Shown: positions 49,802 through 61,450, counted from the first letter of the stretch. The stretch: DNA of 64,000 bases from Streptomyces sp. NRRL S-244 (GCF_000717915.1 NZ_JOCX01000023.1:29050-93049), one strand, 5' to 3'. The notes: generated from the letters alone by a model not told the origin. Program-made: numbers and translations.

Positions 49802-50887
49802 TCAGTCCAGGTAGCCGCGGAGCTGGTCGGCGAAGGCGTGGTCGCGCAGCTTGTTGAGCGTCTTGGACTCGATCTGCCGGATCCGTTCGCGGGTCACGCC
49901 GAAGATCCGCCCGATCTCCTCCAGGGTGCGGGGCCTGCCGTCGGCCAGGCCGTAGCGCAGTTGCACGACCTTGCGCTCGCGCTCGCCGAGGGTGGACAGC
50001 ACCGCTTCCAGGTGCTCGCGGAGCAGGAAGAACGCGGCGGACTCCATGGGCGAGGCGGCGTCCCCGTCCTCGATCAGGTCGCCGAGGGCGACGTCGTCCT
50101 CCTCGCCGACCGGTGCGTGGAGCGAGACGGGTTCCTGGGCGAGGCGCAGCACCTCCAGGACCCGCTCGGGGGTCAGCTCCAGGTGGACGGCGACCTCTTC
50201 GGCGGTGGGCTCGTACCCGCGCTCCTGGAGCATGCGGCGCTGGACGCGCACGACGCGGTTGATCAGCTCGACGACGTGGACGGGCACGCGGATGGTGCGG
50301 GCCTGGTCGGCGAGGGCCCGCGACATCGCCTGCCGGATCCACCAGGTGGCGTAGGTGGAGAACTTGTAGCCGCGGGCGTAGTCGAACTTCTCGACGGCCC
50401 GGATGAGTCCGAGGTTCCCCTCCTGGACGAGGTCGAGCATGGTGAGCCCGCGGCCCACGTAGCGCTTCGCGACGGAGACGACGAGCCGGAGGTTCGACTC
50501 GATGAGGCGCCTCTTGGCCATCCGGCCCATGACGACGAGCTTGTCGAGGTCGAGTGCGAGCCGCAGGTCGAGGTCGGGGGTGTTGCCCAGCTTCTCCTCG
50601 GCGAACAGGCCGGCTTCGACGCGGCGCGCGAGCTCGACCTCCTCGGCGGCGGAGAGCAGCGGGATCCTGCCTATCTCGCGCAGGTACTGGCGGAACAGGT
50701 CGGCGGAAGGGCCCGCTCCGCCGGTGTCGGCGCGCCGGCGCGGCTCGGGCGCCTGCTCGACGAGCTCCAGCACCTCGGGCTCTTCGGGCTCCTCGTCCAC
50801 GGCGTCGACCTCGGGCTCTTCACCCGCGGTGGCCTCGGCGTCCTGGACGGGCGGGCTCACGTTGACGGTCAGGATCTGGGTCTGCAC
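49802..50887 (-). CDS. hrdA: RpoD/Hrd family sigma factor, probably HrdA
   Basis: This 361-residue group 2 sigma-70 factor has an acidic N-terminus, then region 1.2 ([22 protein letters not shown]). Region 2 carries the core-binding and -10 recognition helices ([20 protein letters not shown], then [20 protein letters not shown]). Region 3 is [15 protein letters not shown]. Region 4 recognises the -35 ([29 protein letters not shown]). It would direct RNA polymerase to housekeeping-like promoters. The symbol hrdA rests on the neighbourhood (ABC pair on one side, dnaG/dgt further on), as in S. coelicolor, not on sequence comparison. The GTG at 50887 follows GGAGGT by seven bases. Confidence 0.8.
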   Translation of the reverse strand: MQTQILTVNVSPPVQDAEATAGEEPEVDAVDEEPEEPEVLELVEQAPEPRRRADTGGAGPSADLFRQYLREIGRIPLLSAAEEVELARRVEAGLFAEEKLGNTPDLDLRLALDLDKLVVMGRMAKRRLIESNLRLVVSVAKRYVGRGLTMLDLVQEGNLGLIRAVEKFDYARGYKFSTYATWWIRQAMSRALADQARTIRVPVHVVELINRVVRVQRRMLQERGYEPTAEEVAVHLELTPERVLEVLRLAQEPVSLHAPVGEEDDVALGDLIEDGDAASPMESAAFFLLREHLEAVLSTLGERERKVVQLRYGLADGRPRTLEEIGRIFGVTRERIRQIESKTLNKLRDHAFADQLRGYLD

Positions 50888-51142
50888 GGGGGCGACCTCC
50901 AGGGCTCCGAAGACGGGGGCACCGCACCTCAGTGTGGAGTACGACACATCGCTGCCACGAGGGGCGTGCGAGCACTTTCTGAGTCCGGTGCGTGACCGGA
51001 TGGTTACCCCCCGCCGGGAATCCCGATGCGGACCGGACGCATGTCCGAGAAGATCCGGCGGACGCCGCCACGAGGAGCGGCTGCCGGCCGCGGCGGGAGA
51101 CGACCGCGCGCGGGGCACCACCCGGTGAGGGCGTGAGGCGGG

Positions 51143-52695
<1,553 letters not shown>

Positions 52696-52867
52696 GGTCC
52701 GTCCCCCCGTTGCGCCACACGTCGTTCGCACACATTGACGATCTACGCCCGCACCCCAGTTCCCCGCTCCCCGCCTTTCACTCGTACGAATGAGCGGGTG
52801 AGTTCCCGGTGAACACCCGTCACCCCTGCGCAACGCCACCGACATCTGCGCCCCGCAGGATCGGTTC

Positions 52868-53092
52868 ATGACGGAGCTGGTGCACCCTCCCGAGTCCCTG
52901 TCCCTCCCCTTTCCCCCCGCCACCGCCTCGGAGCTGCTGACCCGGATCACGACCCAACTCGGCACGCAGCTCAGCGGGTTGCGCCCGTGGCGCCCGGCGG
53001 GAGACCGGTCCGACGGAGCCCCCGCATGCAGCCCACCCTCGTCGCCGTCGCCCACGGCAGCCGCGACCCCCGCGCCCTCCCCGCCGTCCTGA
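52868..53092 (+). CDS. Possible small upstream reading frame before cbiX (doubtful)
   Basis: This is a 74-codon frame with an ATG six bases after GCAGGAT. The first 40 codons ([20 protein letters not shown]) look coding-like, but the last part is low-complexity Pro/Ser and overlaps the cbiX start out of frame by 67 bases. It may be a leader peptide of cbiX or chance. Confidence 0.25.
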   Translation: MTELVHPPESLSLPFPPATASELLTRITTQLGTQLSGLRPWRPAGDRSDGAPACSPPSSPSPTAAATPAPSPPS

Positions 53093-53790
53093 CCCTCCTC
53101 GACCGGATCCGCGAGCTCCGCCCCCGCCTCGACGTCCGGCTCGGCCACATCGAGCCGAACCGGCCCCTGCTCGGCGAAACCCTCCGCGGCGCCACCGGCG
53201 CGGCCGTGCTCGTCCCGCTGCTCCTGGGCCGCGGCCACCACGTCAAGCGGGGCCTCCCCGCGGCCGCCGCCCGCGCCGCCCACCTGGACACCCGCGTCGC
53301 CGCCCCGCTCGGCCCGCATCCACTGCTGGTCGAGGCCCTGTACGAGCGGCTCCTGGAGGCCGGCCGGGCACCCGGCGCGGGCACGGCCGTCGTCCTCGCC
53401 GCCGCGGGCTCCCGCGACCCCGACTCGGCGGCCGACACCCGCCGCACCGCCGCCCTGCTCTCCGAACGCCTCGGCGGCGCGGCCGTCGTACCCGCCTACG
53501 CCTCCTCCTCCGCCGCCGCCCCGACCGTCCCCGACGCCGTCCGCGCCCTCACCGCCCGCGGCCACCACCGGATCGCGGTGGCCTCGTACTTCACCGCCCC
53601 CGGCCGCTTCGCCACGCAGTGCGCCGCCGCCGCGCCCGGCCCGGCGGCCGCCCCGCTGGGCGACCACCCGGCCCTGGCCCGGCTCGTGCTCCAGCGCTAC
53701 GACGAGGCCCTGGCCCGCCAGGCCCTGGCCCTGACCCGGGAGCTCACCCCCTTGCCCCCTGCGGCCCCCTTGAAACTGGCCACCGCATAA
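53026..53790 (+). CDS. Sirohydrochlorin chelatase-like protein (CbiX)
   Basis: This 254-residue two-half chelatase has the opening [20 protein letters not shown] with catalytic His10. [20 protein letters not shown] adds the second His region. The C-terminal half is a repeat of the fold ([20 protein letters not shown]) in which the first His is Ala, as in long CbiX proteins. It inserts Co2+ or Fe2+ into sirohydrochlorin for cobalamin or siroheme. The ATG at 53026 follows GGAG by seven bases. No other tetrapyrrole gene is in the window. Confidence 0.85.
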   Translation: MQPTLVAVAHGSRDPRALPAVLTLLDRIRELRPRLDVRLGHIEPNRPLLGETLRGATGAAVLVPLLLGRGHHVKRGLPAAAARAAHLDTRVAAPLGPHPLLVEALYERLLEAGRAPGAGTAVVLAAAGSRDPDSAADTRRTAALLSERLGGAAVVPAYASSSAAAPTVPDAVRALTARGHHRIAVASYFTAPGRFATQCAAAAPGPAAAPLGDHPALARLVLQRYDEALARQALALTRELTPLPPAAPLKLATA

Positions 53791-53855
53791 AGACCGCGTT
53801 GGCGCGGATTGCTCAGATTGGTCGCATTGTCGGTGTTCCCGGTTACCGTCTGAGC

Positions 53856-55205
53856 ATGGAAGGCATGGAACGCACCGGCACCGCACCCGCCCCTCACCCC
53901 GACCCGGACGCCCCCGGCGCCCCGTACGACGCGTCCGACACCGAGCGCTGGGCGGCCGAGCCCGACAAACGCCCCGGCCGGACCGCCTTCCAGCGCGACC
54001 GGGCCCGCGTGCTGCACTCCGCCGCGCTGCGCCGCCTCGCCGGGAAGACCCAGGTGGTCACCCCCGGCAGCCGCTCGTACGACTGGGACGCCAGCCCCCG
54101 CACCCGCCTGACGCACTCCCTGGAGTGCGCCCAGGTCGGCCGCGAGCTCGGCGCGGCCCTCGGCTGCGATCCCGACCTGGTCGAGGCCGCCTGCCTCTCG
54201 CACGACATGGGCCACCCGCCCTTCGGCCACAACGGCGAGGAGGCGCTGAACGAGTTCGCGAAGGACTGCGGCGGCTTCGAGGGCAACGCCCAGTCGCTGC
54301 GCCTGCTGACCCGCCTCGAGCCGAAGCGGTTCGTGCCCGACCCGGCCACCGGCGAGCTCACCAGCGTCGGCCTCAACCTCACCCGTGCCTGCCTGGACGC
54401 CGCCACCAAGTACCCCTGGGCCCGCGGCGGCCACCCCACCGATCCCGACTCGGTCAAGTTTGGCGCGTACGAAGACGACCTGCCGGTCTTCGAGTGGCTG
54501 CGGCGCGGCGCGCCCGCGGACCGCAAGTGCTTCGAGGCCCAGGTGATGGACTGGTCGGACGACGTCGCCTACTCCGTCCACGACTTCGAGGACGGGCTGC
54601 ACGCCGGGCACCTCGACCCCAACCTCCTCTTCGCCGAGCCCGAGCGCACCGCCATCTGGCAGGTCGCGATCGGCCGGTACGTGCCGGCCGACACCGAGCC
54701 GGAGGAGCTGCGGGGCGCCCTCGACCGGCTGATGGAGCAGGACTGGTGGCCGCACGGGTACGACGGGTCGGCCGTCGCCCAGGCCCGCCTCAAGGACGCC
54801 ACCAGCCAGCTGATCGGCCGGTTCTGCCTGGCCGCCGAGGGCGCCACCCGCGAGGCGTACGGCTCCGGCCGGCTGACCCGGTACGCGGCCGAGCTGGTCG
54901 TCCCGCGCGAGGCGCGCAACGAGTGCGCGGTCCTCAAGGCCGTGGCCGACCTGTACGTGATGCAGCGCGACGAGCAGGAGCGGCTCCGCGCCGACCAGCG
55001 CATCGTCCTGGCCGAACTCGCCGAGGCCCTCAGCGCCCGAGCCCCCGAGGGCCTGGACCCGCAGTTCCGGGCGATCTTCGATGCCGCGCCCGACGACAGG
55101 GCGCGCAAACGTGCGGTCATCGACCAGATCGCGGCGCTCACGGACGCCTCCGCGCGCTCCCTGCACGCCCGGCTCACACGGCGCACGCGCCGCCCCGTCG
55201 GGTGA
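53856..55205 (+). CDS. dgt: dGTP triphosphohydrolase-like HD protein (Dgt)
   Basis: This 449-residue nucleotide hydrolase splits dGTP (and often other dNTPs) to the nucleoside and triphosphate. HD-domain metal ligands are visible: His87 ([14 protein letters not shown]), His116-Asp117 ([15 protein letters not shown]) and a later Asp in [17 protein letters not shown]. The opening [20 protein letters not shown] is the usual nucleotide-binding start. The ATG at 53856 was chosen; ATG 53865 is also possible. It lies just before the FAD reductase and dnaG genes, the actinobacterial dgt-dnaG neighbourhood. Confidence 0.93.
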   Translation: MEGMERTGTAPAPHPDPDAPGAPYDASDTERWAAEPDKRPGRTAFQRDRARVLHSAALRRLAGKTQVVTPGSRSYDWDASPRTRLTHSLECAQVGRELGAALGCDPDLVEAACLSHDMGHPPFGHNGEEALNEFAKDCGGFEGNAQSLRLLTRLEPKRFVPDPATGELTSVGLNLTRACLDAATKYPWARGGHPTDPDSVKFGAYEDDLPVFEWLRRGAPADRKCFEAQVMDWSDDVAYSVHDFEDGLHAGHLDPNLLFAEPERTAIWQVAIGRYVPADTEPEELRGALDRLMEQDWWPHGYDGSAVAQARLKDATSQLIGRFCLAAEGATREAYGSGRLTRYAAELVVPREARNECAVLKAVADLYVMQRDEQERLRADQRIVLAELAEALSARAPEGLDPQFRAIFDAAPDDRARKRAVIDQIAALTDASARSLHARLTRRTRRPVG

Positions 55206-55298
55206 GCCGATCGGGCCATTCCCCCTTCACGCGGCAGGCTCAGTGCGGGACGCTCGCATGTGGTCGCATGTGGCGGAGAGGTTATGAGGAGGCATCAG

Positions 55299-56564
55299 GT
55301 GGTCGACGCACACCGGACATTCGTCATCGTCGGCGCAGGGCTCGCCGGGGCCAAGGCGGCGGAGACGCTGAGGTCCGAGGGGTTCACGGGGCGGGTGATC
55401 CTGGTCGGCGACGAGCGCGACCATCCCTACGAACGGCCCCCGCTGTCCAAGGGGTACCTCCAGGGCAAGGAGGAGCGCGACAGCGTCTTCGTGCACGAGC
55501 CGTCCTGGTACGCGAAGGCGGACATCGAGCTGCACCTCGGCCAGCCCGCGGTCCAGCTGGACCGGGAGGCCCGCAAGGTGGTCCTCGGTGACGGCACGGC
55601 GCTGCACTACGACAAGCTGCTGCTGGCCACCGGGGCCGAGCCGCGCCGCCTCGACATCCCGGGCACGGGCCTGGCCGGGGTGCACCACTTGCGCCGGCTC
55701 GCCCACGCCGAGCGGCTGAAGGGCGTACTGGCCACCCTCGGCCGGGACAACGGGCACCTGCTGATCGCGGGTGCCGGGTGGATCGGCCTGGAGGTCGCCG
55801 CCGCGGCCCGGGGGTACGGGGCCGAGGTCACCGTGGTCGAGTCGCTGGCCACCCCGCTGCACGCGGTGCTCGGTCCGGAGATCGGCCGGCTCTTCGGGGA
55901 CCTGCACGCGGAGCACGGGGTCCGCTTCCACTTCGGTGCGCGGCTCACCGAGATCGTCGGGCACGACGGCATGGTGCTCGCGGCCCGGACCGACGACGGG
56001 GAGGAGCACCCGGCGCACGCCGTGCTCGCGGCGATCGGGGCGGCGCCGCGGACCGCGCTCGCCGAGACCTCCGGGCTGGCCCTGGTCGACCGGCAGCACG
56101 GCGGCGGCATCGCCGTGGACGCCTCGCTGCGGACCAGCGACCCGGACGTGTTCGCCGTCGGGGACGTGGCCGCCGCGCACCACCCGCTGCTCGGGACCCG
56201 GCTGCGGGTCGAGCACTGGGCGAACGCGCTCAACGGCGGCCCGGCCGCGGCGCGGGCGATGCTGGGCCAGGAGGTCTCGTACGACCGGGTGCCGTACTTC
56301 TTCTCCGACCAGTACGACGTGGGCCTGGAGTATTCGGGGTACGCCCCGGCCGGCGGCTACGACCAGGTGCTGATCCGCGGCGATGTGGCCAAGCGGGAGT
56401 TCATCGCGTTCTGGCTGTCGGAAGGGCGGGTGCTGGCCGGGATGAACGTGAATGTGTGGGACGTCACCGAGCACATCCAGGCCCTGATCCGTTCCAAGGT
56501 GCCGGTCAACCGCGAGGCCCTGGCGGACCCGTCGGTTCCGCTTGACTCCCTGGTGGAGGGCTAG
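55299..56564 (+). CDS. FAD-dependent NAD(P)H reductase (ferredoxin/rubredoxin reductase type)
   Basis: This 421-residue pyridine nucleotide-disulfide oxidoreductase without redox cysteines has an FAD loop VIVGAGLAGAKAAE (about 9-22). A second dinucleotide loop is LLIAGAGWIGLEVAAAARG, and VFAVGDVAAAH binds the flavin ribityl chain. The C-terminal domain is the Reductase_C type (YFFSDQYDVGLEYSGYA). Such enzymes pass electrons to a ferredoxin of P450 or dioxygenase systems, none of which is here. GTG 55299 follows GAGGAGG; the ATG at 55284 also has a site (GGAGAG). Confidence 0.88.
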   Translation: MVDAHRTFVIVGAGLAGAKAAETLRSEGFTGRVILVGDERDHPYERPPLSKGYLQGKEERDSVFVHEPSWYAKADIELHLGQPAVQLDREARKVVLGDGTALHYDKLLLATGAEPRRLDIPGTGLAGVHHLRRLAHAERLKGVLATLGRDNGHLLIAGAGWIGLEVAAAARGYGAEVTVVESLATPLHAVLGPEIGRLFGDLHAEHGVRFHFGARLTEIVGHDGMVLAARTDDGEEHPAHAVLAAIGAAPRTALAETSGLALVDRQHGGGIAVDASLRTSDPDVFAVGDVAAAHHPLLGTRLRVEHWANALNGGPAAARAMLGQEVSYDRVPYFFSDQYDVGLEYSGYAPAGGYDQVLIRGDVAKREFIAFWLSEGRVLAGMNVNVWDVTEHIQALIRSKVPVNREALADPSVPLDSLVEG

Positions 56565-56617
56565 GGGGTGGCGGGGGGCCTGACGGTTTTGCGGGCGCCC
56601 GGCCGTAGACTTCACGG

Positions 56618-58537
56618 GTGGCAGGACGGATCAACGACGACGATGTGAAGGCGGTACGGGACGCGGTCCCGATCGACGCCGTGGTCTCCGACTACCTCCA
56701 GCTGCGCAACGCGGGCGGCGGCAACCTCAAGGGCCTCTGCCCCTTCCACGACGAGAAGTCCCCGTCCTTCCAGGTCAGCCCCGGCAAGGGTCTCTACCAC
56801 TGCTTCGGCTGCCAGGCGGGCGGGGACACCCTCGACTTCATCATGAAGATCGACCACCTGTCGTTCTCGGAGGCCGTCGAGCGCCTCGCCGGACAGGCCG
56901 GCATCACGCTCCGGTACGAGGAGGGCGGGTACACCGCCGGCACCAGCGGCCGCGGCGAGCGCATCCGACTCGTCGAGGCCCACAAGGCGGCCGCCCAGTT
57001 CTACGTCGAGCAGCTCGGCGGCGCCGAGGCGGAGATCGGCCGCAGGTTCCTCGCCGAGCGCGGCTTCGACCAGGCCGCGGCCGAGCACTTCAGCGTCGGG
57101 TACAGCCCGGCCGGCTGGGACCACCTGACCCGCTTCCTGCGCGGCAAGGGCTTCAGCGACAAGGAGCTGATCACCTCCGGCCTGGCCCAGGACAGCCGCA
57201 GCGGCAAGCCCATCGACCGCTTCCGCGGCCGCCTGATGTGGCCGATCCGCGACATCAGCGGCGAGGTGGTCGGCTTCGGCGCGCGCAAGCTGCGCGACGA
57301 CGACAACGGGCCGAAGTACCTGAACACGCCGGAGACGGCGATCTACAAGAAGTCCCAGGTGCTGTACGGCATCGACCTGGCGAAGAAGGAGATCGCGAAG
57401 ACCTCGCGGGCCGTGGTGGTCGAGGGCTACACGGACGTGATGGCCTGCCACATGGCCGGGGTCACGACCGCGATCGCGACCTGCGGCACCGCCTTCGGCG
57501 GCGACCACATCAAGATCCTGCGCCGCCTGCTCATGGACAACGCGACCGCCGAGGTGATCTTCACCTTCGACGGCGACGCGGCCGGCCAGAAGGCCGCGCT
57601 CCGCGCCTTCGAGGACGACCAGAAATTCGCCGCCGAAACCTCCATCACCATCGCGCCCGGCGGCATGGACCCGTGCGACCTGCGCCTGGCTCAGGGGGAC
57701 GCGGCGGTGTCCGGGCTGGTGGAGGCCCGTACCCCGCTGTTCGAGTTCGCGCTGCGGCACATCGTGGCCCGGCACAACCTGGAGAACCCGGCGGGCCGGG
57801 CGGCCGCGCTGGACGAGGCGGCGCCGGTCGTCGCCAACATCAAGAACATCGCGATCCAGCACGAGTCGGCGGTCCAGCTCGCGGGGATGCTCGGCATCCG
57901 GGACGAGCAGTTCGTCGTCAAGCGGGTCGCGCAGCTGGCGCGCTGGGCGCGGGACCGGGGCAGCCAGTCCGGCGGGCCGCAGCAGGGCCGCGGCCGGCCG
58001 TCGCAGGCGTCCTCGTACGAGGCGGCCCCGGCGCCCAGCGCCCCCGTGGGCGGCGGGCCGGCGCTCAACCTGCGCAGCCCCGCGCACCGCACCGAGCGCG
58101 AACTGCTCAAGCTGGCGCTCCAGCGGCCGGCCCTGGTCTCGCCGGCCTTCGACGCCTACGGCGTCGACGAGTTCACCGCCCCGCCGTACGCGGCGGTCCG
58201 CGAGGCCATCCAGGCCGCGGGCGGCGCGTCCCTCGGCACCGACGACTACCTGGCCCGGGTCCGAGACGCCGCGCCGAACGACACGGTCCGCGCGCTCGTC
58301 ACCGAGCTGGCGGTCGAGGCCATCCACGCCAAGACGGTGGACGAGGTCTACGCCGGGGTCCAGCTGGTCCAGGTCCGGCTGCGCGCGGTCGACCGCCGGG
58401 TCCACGAGATCCAGGGCACCATGTCCCGCCTGGGCACCCAGGCCCCGCCGGAGCAGCTGGCGGCGGTCCAGGAGGAGCTCTGGGTCCTCCAGCAGTACGG
58501 GCAGCGCCTGCGCAACCGCGGCGCCGAGGGCCTGTGA
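56618..58537 (+). CDS. dnaG: DNA primase DnaG
   Basis: This 639-residue protein makes RNA primers for lagging-strand replication. The N-terminal zinc ribbon has Cys41, His44, Cys62 and Cys65 (CPFHDEKSPS, HCFGC). The catalytic TOPRIM core has VVVEGYTDVMAC and FTFDGDAAGQKA, with the metal-binding EGY and DGD. A Gln/Ser/Pro-rich linker (SQSGGPQQGRGRPSQ) leads to the DnaB-binding C-terminal helices. The start is the GTG at 56618. TAGACT at 56606-56611 would place transcription start close to it, so the message may be leaderless. Confidence 0.96.
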   Translation: MAGRINDDDVKAVRDAVPIDAVVSDYLQLRNAGGGNLKGLCPFHDEKSPSFQVSPGKGLYHCFGCQAGGDTLDFIMKIDHLSFSEAVERLAGQAGITLRYEEGGYTAGTSGRGERIRLVEAHKAAAQFYVEQLGGAEAEIGRRFLAERGFDQAAAEHFSVGYSPAGWDHLTRFLRGKGFSDKELITSGLAQDSRSGKPIDRFRGRLMWPIRDISGEVVGFGARKLRDDDNGPKYLNTPETAIYKKSQVLYGIDLAKKEIAKTSRAVVVEGYTDVMACHMAGVTTAIATCGTAFGGDHIKILRRLLMDNATAEVIFTFDGDAAGQKAALRAFEDDQKFAAETSITIAPGGMDPCDLRLAQGDAAVSGLVEARTPLFEFALRHIVARHNLENPAGRAAALDEAAPVVANIKNIAIQHESAVQLAGMLGIRDEQFVVKRVAQLARWARDRGSQSGGPQQGRGRPSQASSYEAAPAPSAPVGGGPALNLRSPAHRTERELLKLALQRPALVSPAFDAYGVDEFTAPPYAAVREAIQAAGGASLGTDDYLARVRDAAPNDTVRALVTELAVEAIHAKTVDEVYAGVQLVQVRLRAVDRRVHEIQGTMSRLGTQAPPEQLAAVQEELWVLQQYGQRLRNRGAEGL

Positions 58538-58553
58538 GCGAAGCCCCGCGCAA

Positions 58554-58973
58554 CTACCTCCGTCTGAACCAGTCGCCGCCCGGTATCTCGGTGCCGGATT
58601 CGCGCAGCCTGCGGGCCAGCAGCGGGGCCGCCAGGTAGACCCAGGCGGGGGTGCGGGTGCCGTCCGGGCGGACCGCGTCCCGGCGGACCCGGTCGTAGAC
58701 GTTCAGCGGCCGGTCGGGGCCGTGGTACTCCTCCAGCCGGTCCAGTTCGGCCAGCAGCCTCCCGTACGCCCCGGGCGCCGCGGTGACCAGCTCGCCGACG
58801 ATCTCCGATCCCGGGTGCGGGACGGCGTACGGGTAGCCGGGGCCGTCGTACAGCAGCGCGTCCGGGAGCCGGGCGGGCTCCTCGGCGGCGGTGCGGCCCC
58901 GCAGGAACAGGTCGTGGTTGACCTCGCCCGGGCGCAGGGTCCCGTACACGAAGAAGGGGAGCTCGGCGGTCAT
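58554..58973 (-). CDS. Gamma-glutamylcyclotransferase-like (AIG2/GGCT) protein
   Basis: This 139-residue protein of the GGCT fold opens with PFFVYGTLRPGEVNHDLFLRG; the YGTLRPG loop binds the gamma-glutamyl group. The catalytic Glu is probably in LDRLEEYHGPDRP. It ends with WVYLAAPLLA. It could release 5-oxoproline from gamma-glutamyl amines; the true substrate is unknown. It converges on dnaG with a 16-base gap. Two 18-bp repeats lie upstream of its start. Confidence 0.82.
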   Translation of the reverse strand: MTAELPFFVYGTLRPGEVNHDLFLRGRTAAEEPARLPDALLYDGPGYPYAVPHPGSEIVGELVTAAPGAYGRLLAELDRLEEYHGPDRPLNVYDRVRRDAVRPDGTRTPAWVYLAAPLLARRLRESGTEIPGGDWFRRR

Positions 58974-59010
58974 CCGGCCTTCACCTCGGCGGCGCGCGCC
59001 GGATCTTGCG

Positions 59011-59046
59011 GCGAGCGTGGCGGCTGCGGCGAGTGTGGCGGCTGCG
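59011..59046. repeat. Two 18-bp direct repeats upstream of the GGCT gene
   Basis: GCGAGCGTGGCGGCTGCG (59011-59028) is followed without a gap by GCGAGTGTGGCGGCTGCG (59029-59046), one base different. A partial third copy leads into GCCGATCGGC. They lie 38 bases before the ATG on the minus strand. Confidence 0.75.
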
Positions 59047-59229
59047 GCCGATCGGCTGATGTCACGGGGCCCTCCCTCGGGTACGGCGGACAGCGCGCGG
59101 TCCGGGTCTTTGGTCCCGAGTCCGCCTGCGCCCCTCCACCGTACGCACCGCTGTTACACAACCTCCCGGTGCCCGTGATCGTCGCCGTCTACCGTCGATT
59201 CGTCCTGCCTCAGACCCCTTTGGCTCCTC

Positions 59230-59940
59230 ATGACGCGACCCATTCCCCAGCTCATCGCCGCCCTCCTGTCCGCGCTCGTCTGCGCGCTCGCCGTCGGCGG
59301 CTGCTCCGCGCCCGGAGGGCTGGGCGTCGGCGAGCCCGCCCCGCCCGTATCGGCCCAGCCGCAGCCCGAGTCGCTCTGGCCGCTGTGGACCGACCGCTCC
59401 GTTTCGGGGCCGGGCACATCGGTCGGCACCCGGGAGCCCCCGCCGCAACCGCTGAAGAACGCGCCCGAGGTGGGGGCCGGCGGGCTGCCCGCGGTGAACG
59501 TGCAGGACGTCGTACGCGCCGACAAGCAGATGAAGGCGTTCGCGGCGAAGGGCTGGATCGACGCACCCGGCAAGGTCGGGATGCGCCCGCCCGTCTTCCG
59601 CGACCTCACGGGCGACGGGAACCAGGAGCTGATCGTCGCCGCCGACGCGGAGACGGGGCGCACCGCGCTGACCGTGTACACCGCGGAGGGGACCCGGATC
59701 GTCCCCGTCCTGTTCACCGTCGGCCGGCGGATGGCCGCCGAGACCATCGGCGGCGACCTGCTGCTGCGCACCGCCGCCGACGACGGTTCCGAGCAGGCCG
59801 TCCGCTACCACTGGGACGGCGAGCGGATGAGGGTCGTCAGCGACGAGCGGCGGTACACCAAGTCCTTGCCGGGCTGCGGCAGCGACCAGACGATCCCGCA
59901 GCCGAAGCGCACCGACAAGTACGGCCAGGTGTGCGAGTGA
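59230..59940 (+). CDS. Lipoprotein (CseA-like position), unknown fold
   Basis: This 236-residue exported protein has a signal peptide and lipobox VGGC with Cys25, so it is anchored outside the membrane. A Pro-rich spacer follows to about residue 75. The C-terminal domain contains VFRDLTGDGNQELIVAADAE, a calcium-like DxDGN blade as in FG-GAP/VCBS repeats. The stop overlaps the kinase start (GTGA), so the two are coupled. In the Streptomyces SigE system a lipoprotein (CseA) tunes a sensor kinase; a similar role is likely here but there is no evidence of direct homology. Confidence 0.75.
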   Translation: MTRPIPQLIAALLSALVCALAVGGCSAPGGLGVGEPAPPVSAQPQPESLWPLWTDRSVSGPGTSVGTREPPPQPLKNAPEVGAGGLPAVNVQDVVRADKQMKAFAAKGWIDAPGKVGMRPPVFRDLTGDGNQELIVAADAETGRTALTVYTAEGTRIVPVLFTVGRRMAAETIGGDLLLRTAADDGSEQAVRYHWDGERMRVVSDERRYTKSLPGCGSDQTIPQPKRTDKYGQVCE

Positions 59941-61211
59941 AGCCCGTCCTGATCCGCTGCCGCCACCTCCTCCGGGCCCTCGGCCTGCGCTGGAAGATCT
60001 CGATCCTGCTGGCGGCCGGCTGCGCGCTGGTCGCGGTGACCATCGGCGTACTGATCCACCAGGCGCGGGCCCACCAGGTGGGCGACGCGGCCCGGGAGAG
60101 CGCGCTCGCGCAGCTGGTGCGGGTACGTCAGGTGTACGAGCTCACCGGCCGGCTGGACGAGGACAAGGTCGGCGAGGCCGACGCCTGGATCGACTGCCCG
60201 GGGCTGCCGGGACCGCTGCGCCGGGCGGCCCTGGCGGGGCAGCGCACCACCTACCTCGACCTGTCCGGGCCGGATCCGGCGGTGTGGGCGGCGCGCCCGG
60301 TCGGCGGCGACCACGTGCTGTCCGTACGGCGGTCGCTCGTCGGCGAGCAGGCCGAACTCGGCGAGCTGGAGCAGCAGTTGGTTGCCTCCGGGGCCGGGGT
60401 CGTGACGCTCGCGGCGATCGCCGGGGCGCTGCTGGCGAGCCGGCTGAGCAAGGACCTGCGCACGGCGGCCGAGACGGCCCGCCGGATCAGCGAGGGCGAA
60501 CTGGACGCGCGGATCGGGGCGTCGGGCGTGCCGGGGACCCGGAACGAGGTCGCCGAGCTGTCCTCGGCGGTGGACACGATGGCGGCCAGTCTCCAGCAGC
60601 GGCTGGAGGCGGAACAGCGGTTCACGGCCGACGTGGCGCACGAGTTGCGGACCCCGCTGACGGGGCTGCACACCGCAGCCGAGCTGCTGCCGCCGGGACG
60701 GCCCACGGAGCTGGTCCGGGACCGGGTCGCGGCTCTGCGGACGCTGACGGAGGACCTGCTGGAAGTGGCGCGGCTGGACGCGCGCCGGGAGGAGGCGCAG
60801 CTGGCGGCGCACGCGCTGGGTCCGCTGGTCGCGACGATCGCGCGGCGGTCGGGGGTGGTGGCGGAGGTGGTCGGCGCGGACTGCCCGGCGGTGGTCCGTA
60901 CGGACGCCCGGCGTCTGGAGCGGATCCTGACGAACCTGCTGGTCAACGCCCGTCGGCACGGCGAGGGGCCGGTCACGGTGACGGTCTCCCGGAACACGGT
61001 GACGGTACGGGACCGCGGTCCCGGCTTCCCGGTGAAGCTGCTGCGGGAGGGGCCGCAGCGGTTCCTGACGGGCGCCGCCGAGCGGGGGCAGGGGACGGGG
61101 CTGGGCCTGACCATCGCGTTCGGCCAGGCGCAGGTGATCGGGGCGCGGGTGACGCTGTCGAACCCGGCTCCGGCGGGCGCGGCGGCGACGGTGACGCTGC
61201 CCGCGGCGTGA
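59937..61211 (+). CDS. Sensor histidine kinase without adjacent response regulator
   Basis: This 424-residue membrane kinase has two helices (about 22-42 and 150-170) bracketing an outer domain. A HAMP segment follows (SRLSKDLRTAAETARRISEG). The H box is RFTADVAHELRTPLTGLH with His235. The ATPase domain is intact: N box with Asn336 (ILTNLLVNARRHG), G1 DRGPGF (358-363) and G2 GQGTGLGL (383-390). It starts at the GTG at 59937, overlapping the lipoprotein stop. No response regulator gene lies on either side, so its partner is encoded elsewhere. The lipoprotein is probably its accessory sensor. Confidence 0.88.
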   Translation: MKPVLIRCRHLLRALGLRWKISILLAAGCALVAVTIGVLIHQARAHQVGDAARESALAQLVRVRQVYELTGRLDEDKVGEADAWIDCPGLPGPLRRAALAGQRTTYLDLSGPDPAVWAARPVGGDHVLSVRRSLVGEQAELGELEQQLVASGAGVVTLAAIAGALLASRLSKDLRTAAETARRISEGELDARIGASGVPGTRNEVAELSSAVDTMAASLQQRLEAEQRFTADVAHELRTPLTGLHTAAELLPPGRPTELVRDRVAALRTLTEDLLEVARLDARREEAQLAAHALGPLVATIARRSGVVAEVVGADCPAVVRTDARRLERILTNLLVNARRHGEGPVTVTVSRNTVTVRDRGPGFPVKLLREGPQRFLTGAAERGQGTGLGLTIAFGQAQVIGARVTLSNPAPAGAAATVTLPAA

Positions 61212-61450
61212 GCCGGGCGGGGGCGAGGCGGGGGCGAGGGCGAGGCGGGGGCGGGGCCCGGACCCCGGCCCGGGGACCGGTCGGCGGACCCGGCTCACCC
61301 GGACGGCGTGGCGCCCTCGAATGACCGAATGCGGGGTCGTGACCTGCGGAAACAATAGCCACCCGAGCGAATCTGACGGAATATCAGCAGGCGCTCCGCG
61401 GCCGGGCCGGGTTTCCTCGGGAACACGACCCCGTGTCTCCAGGAGCCCCC
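61212..61450. other. Intergenic region with G-rich low-complexity run
   Basis: At 61215-61256 there are at least five runs of three or more G separated by one to five bases, able in principle to form a G-quadruplex. The rest up to the secreted-protein start is more AT-rich (61340-61390) and should hold its promoter. I see no gene. Confidence 0.4.

Noticed and set aside
47754..50342. An 862-codon minus-strand frame opposite the ABC exporter
   Set aside because: It crosses the terminator and the sigma factor gene in the wrong frame and shows no domain.
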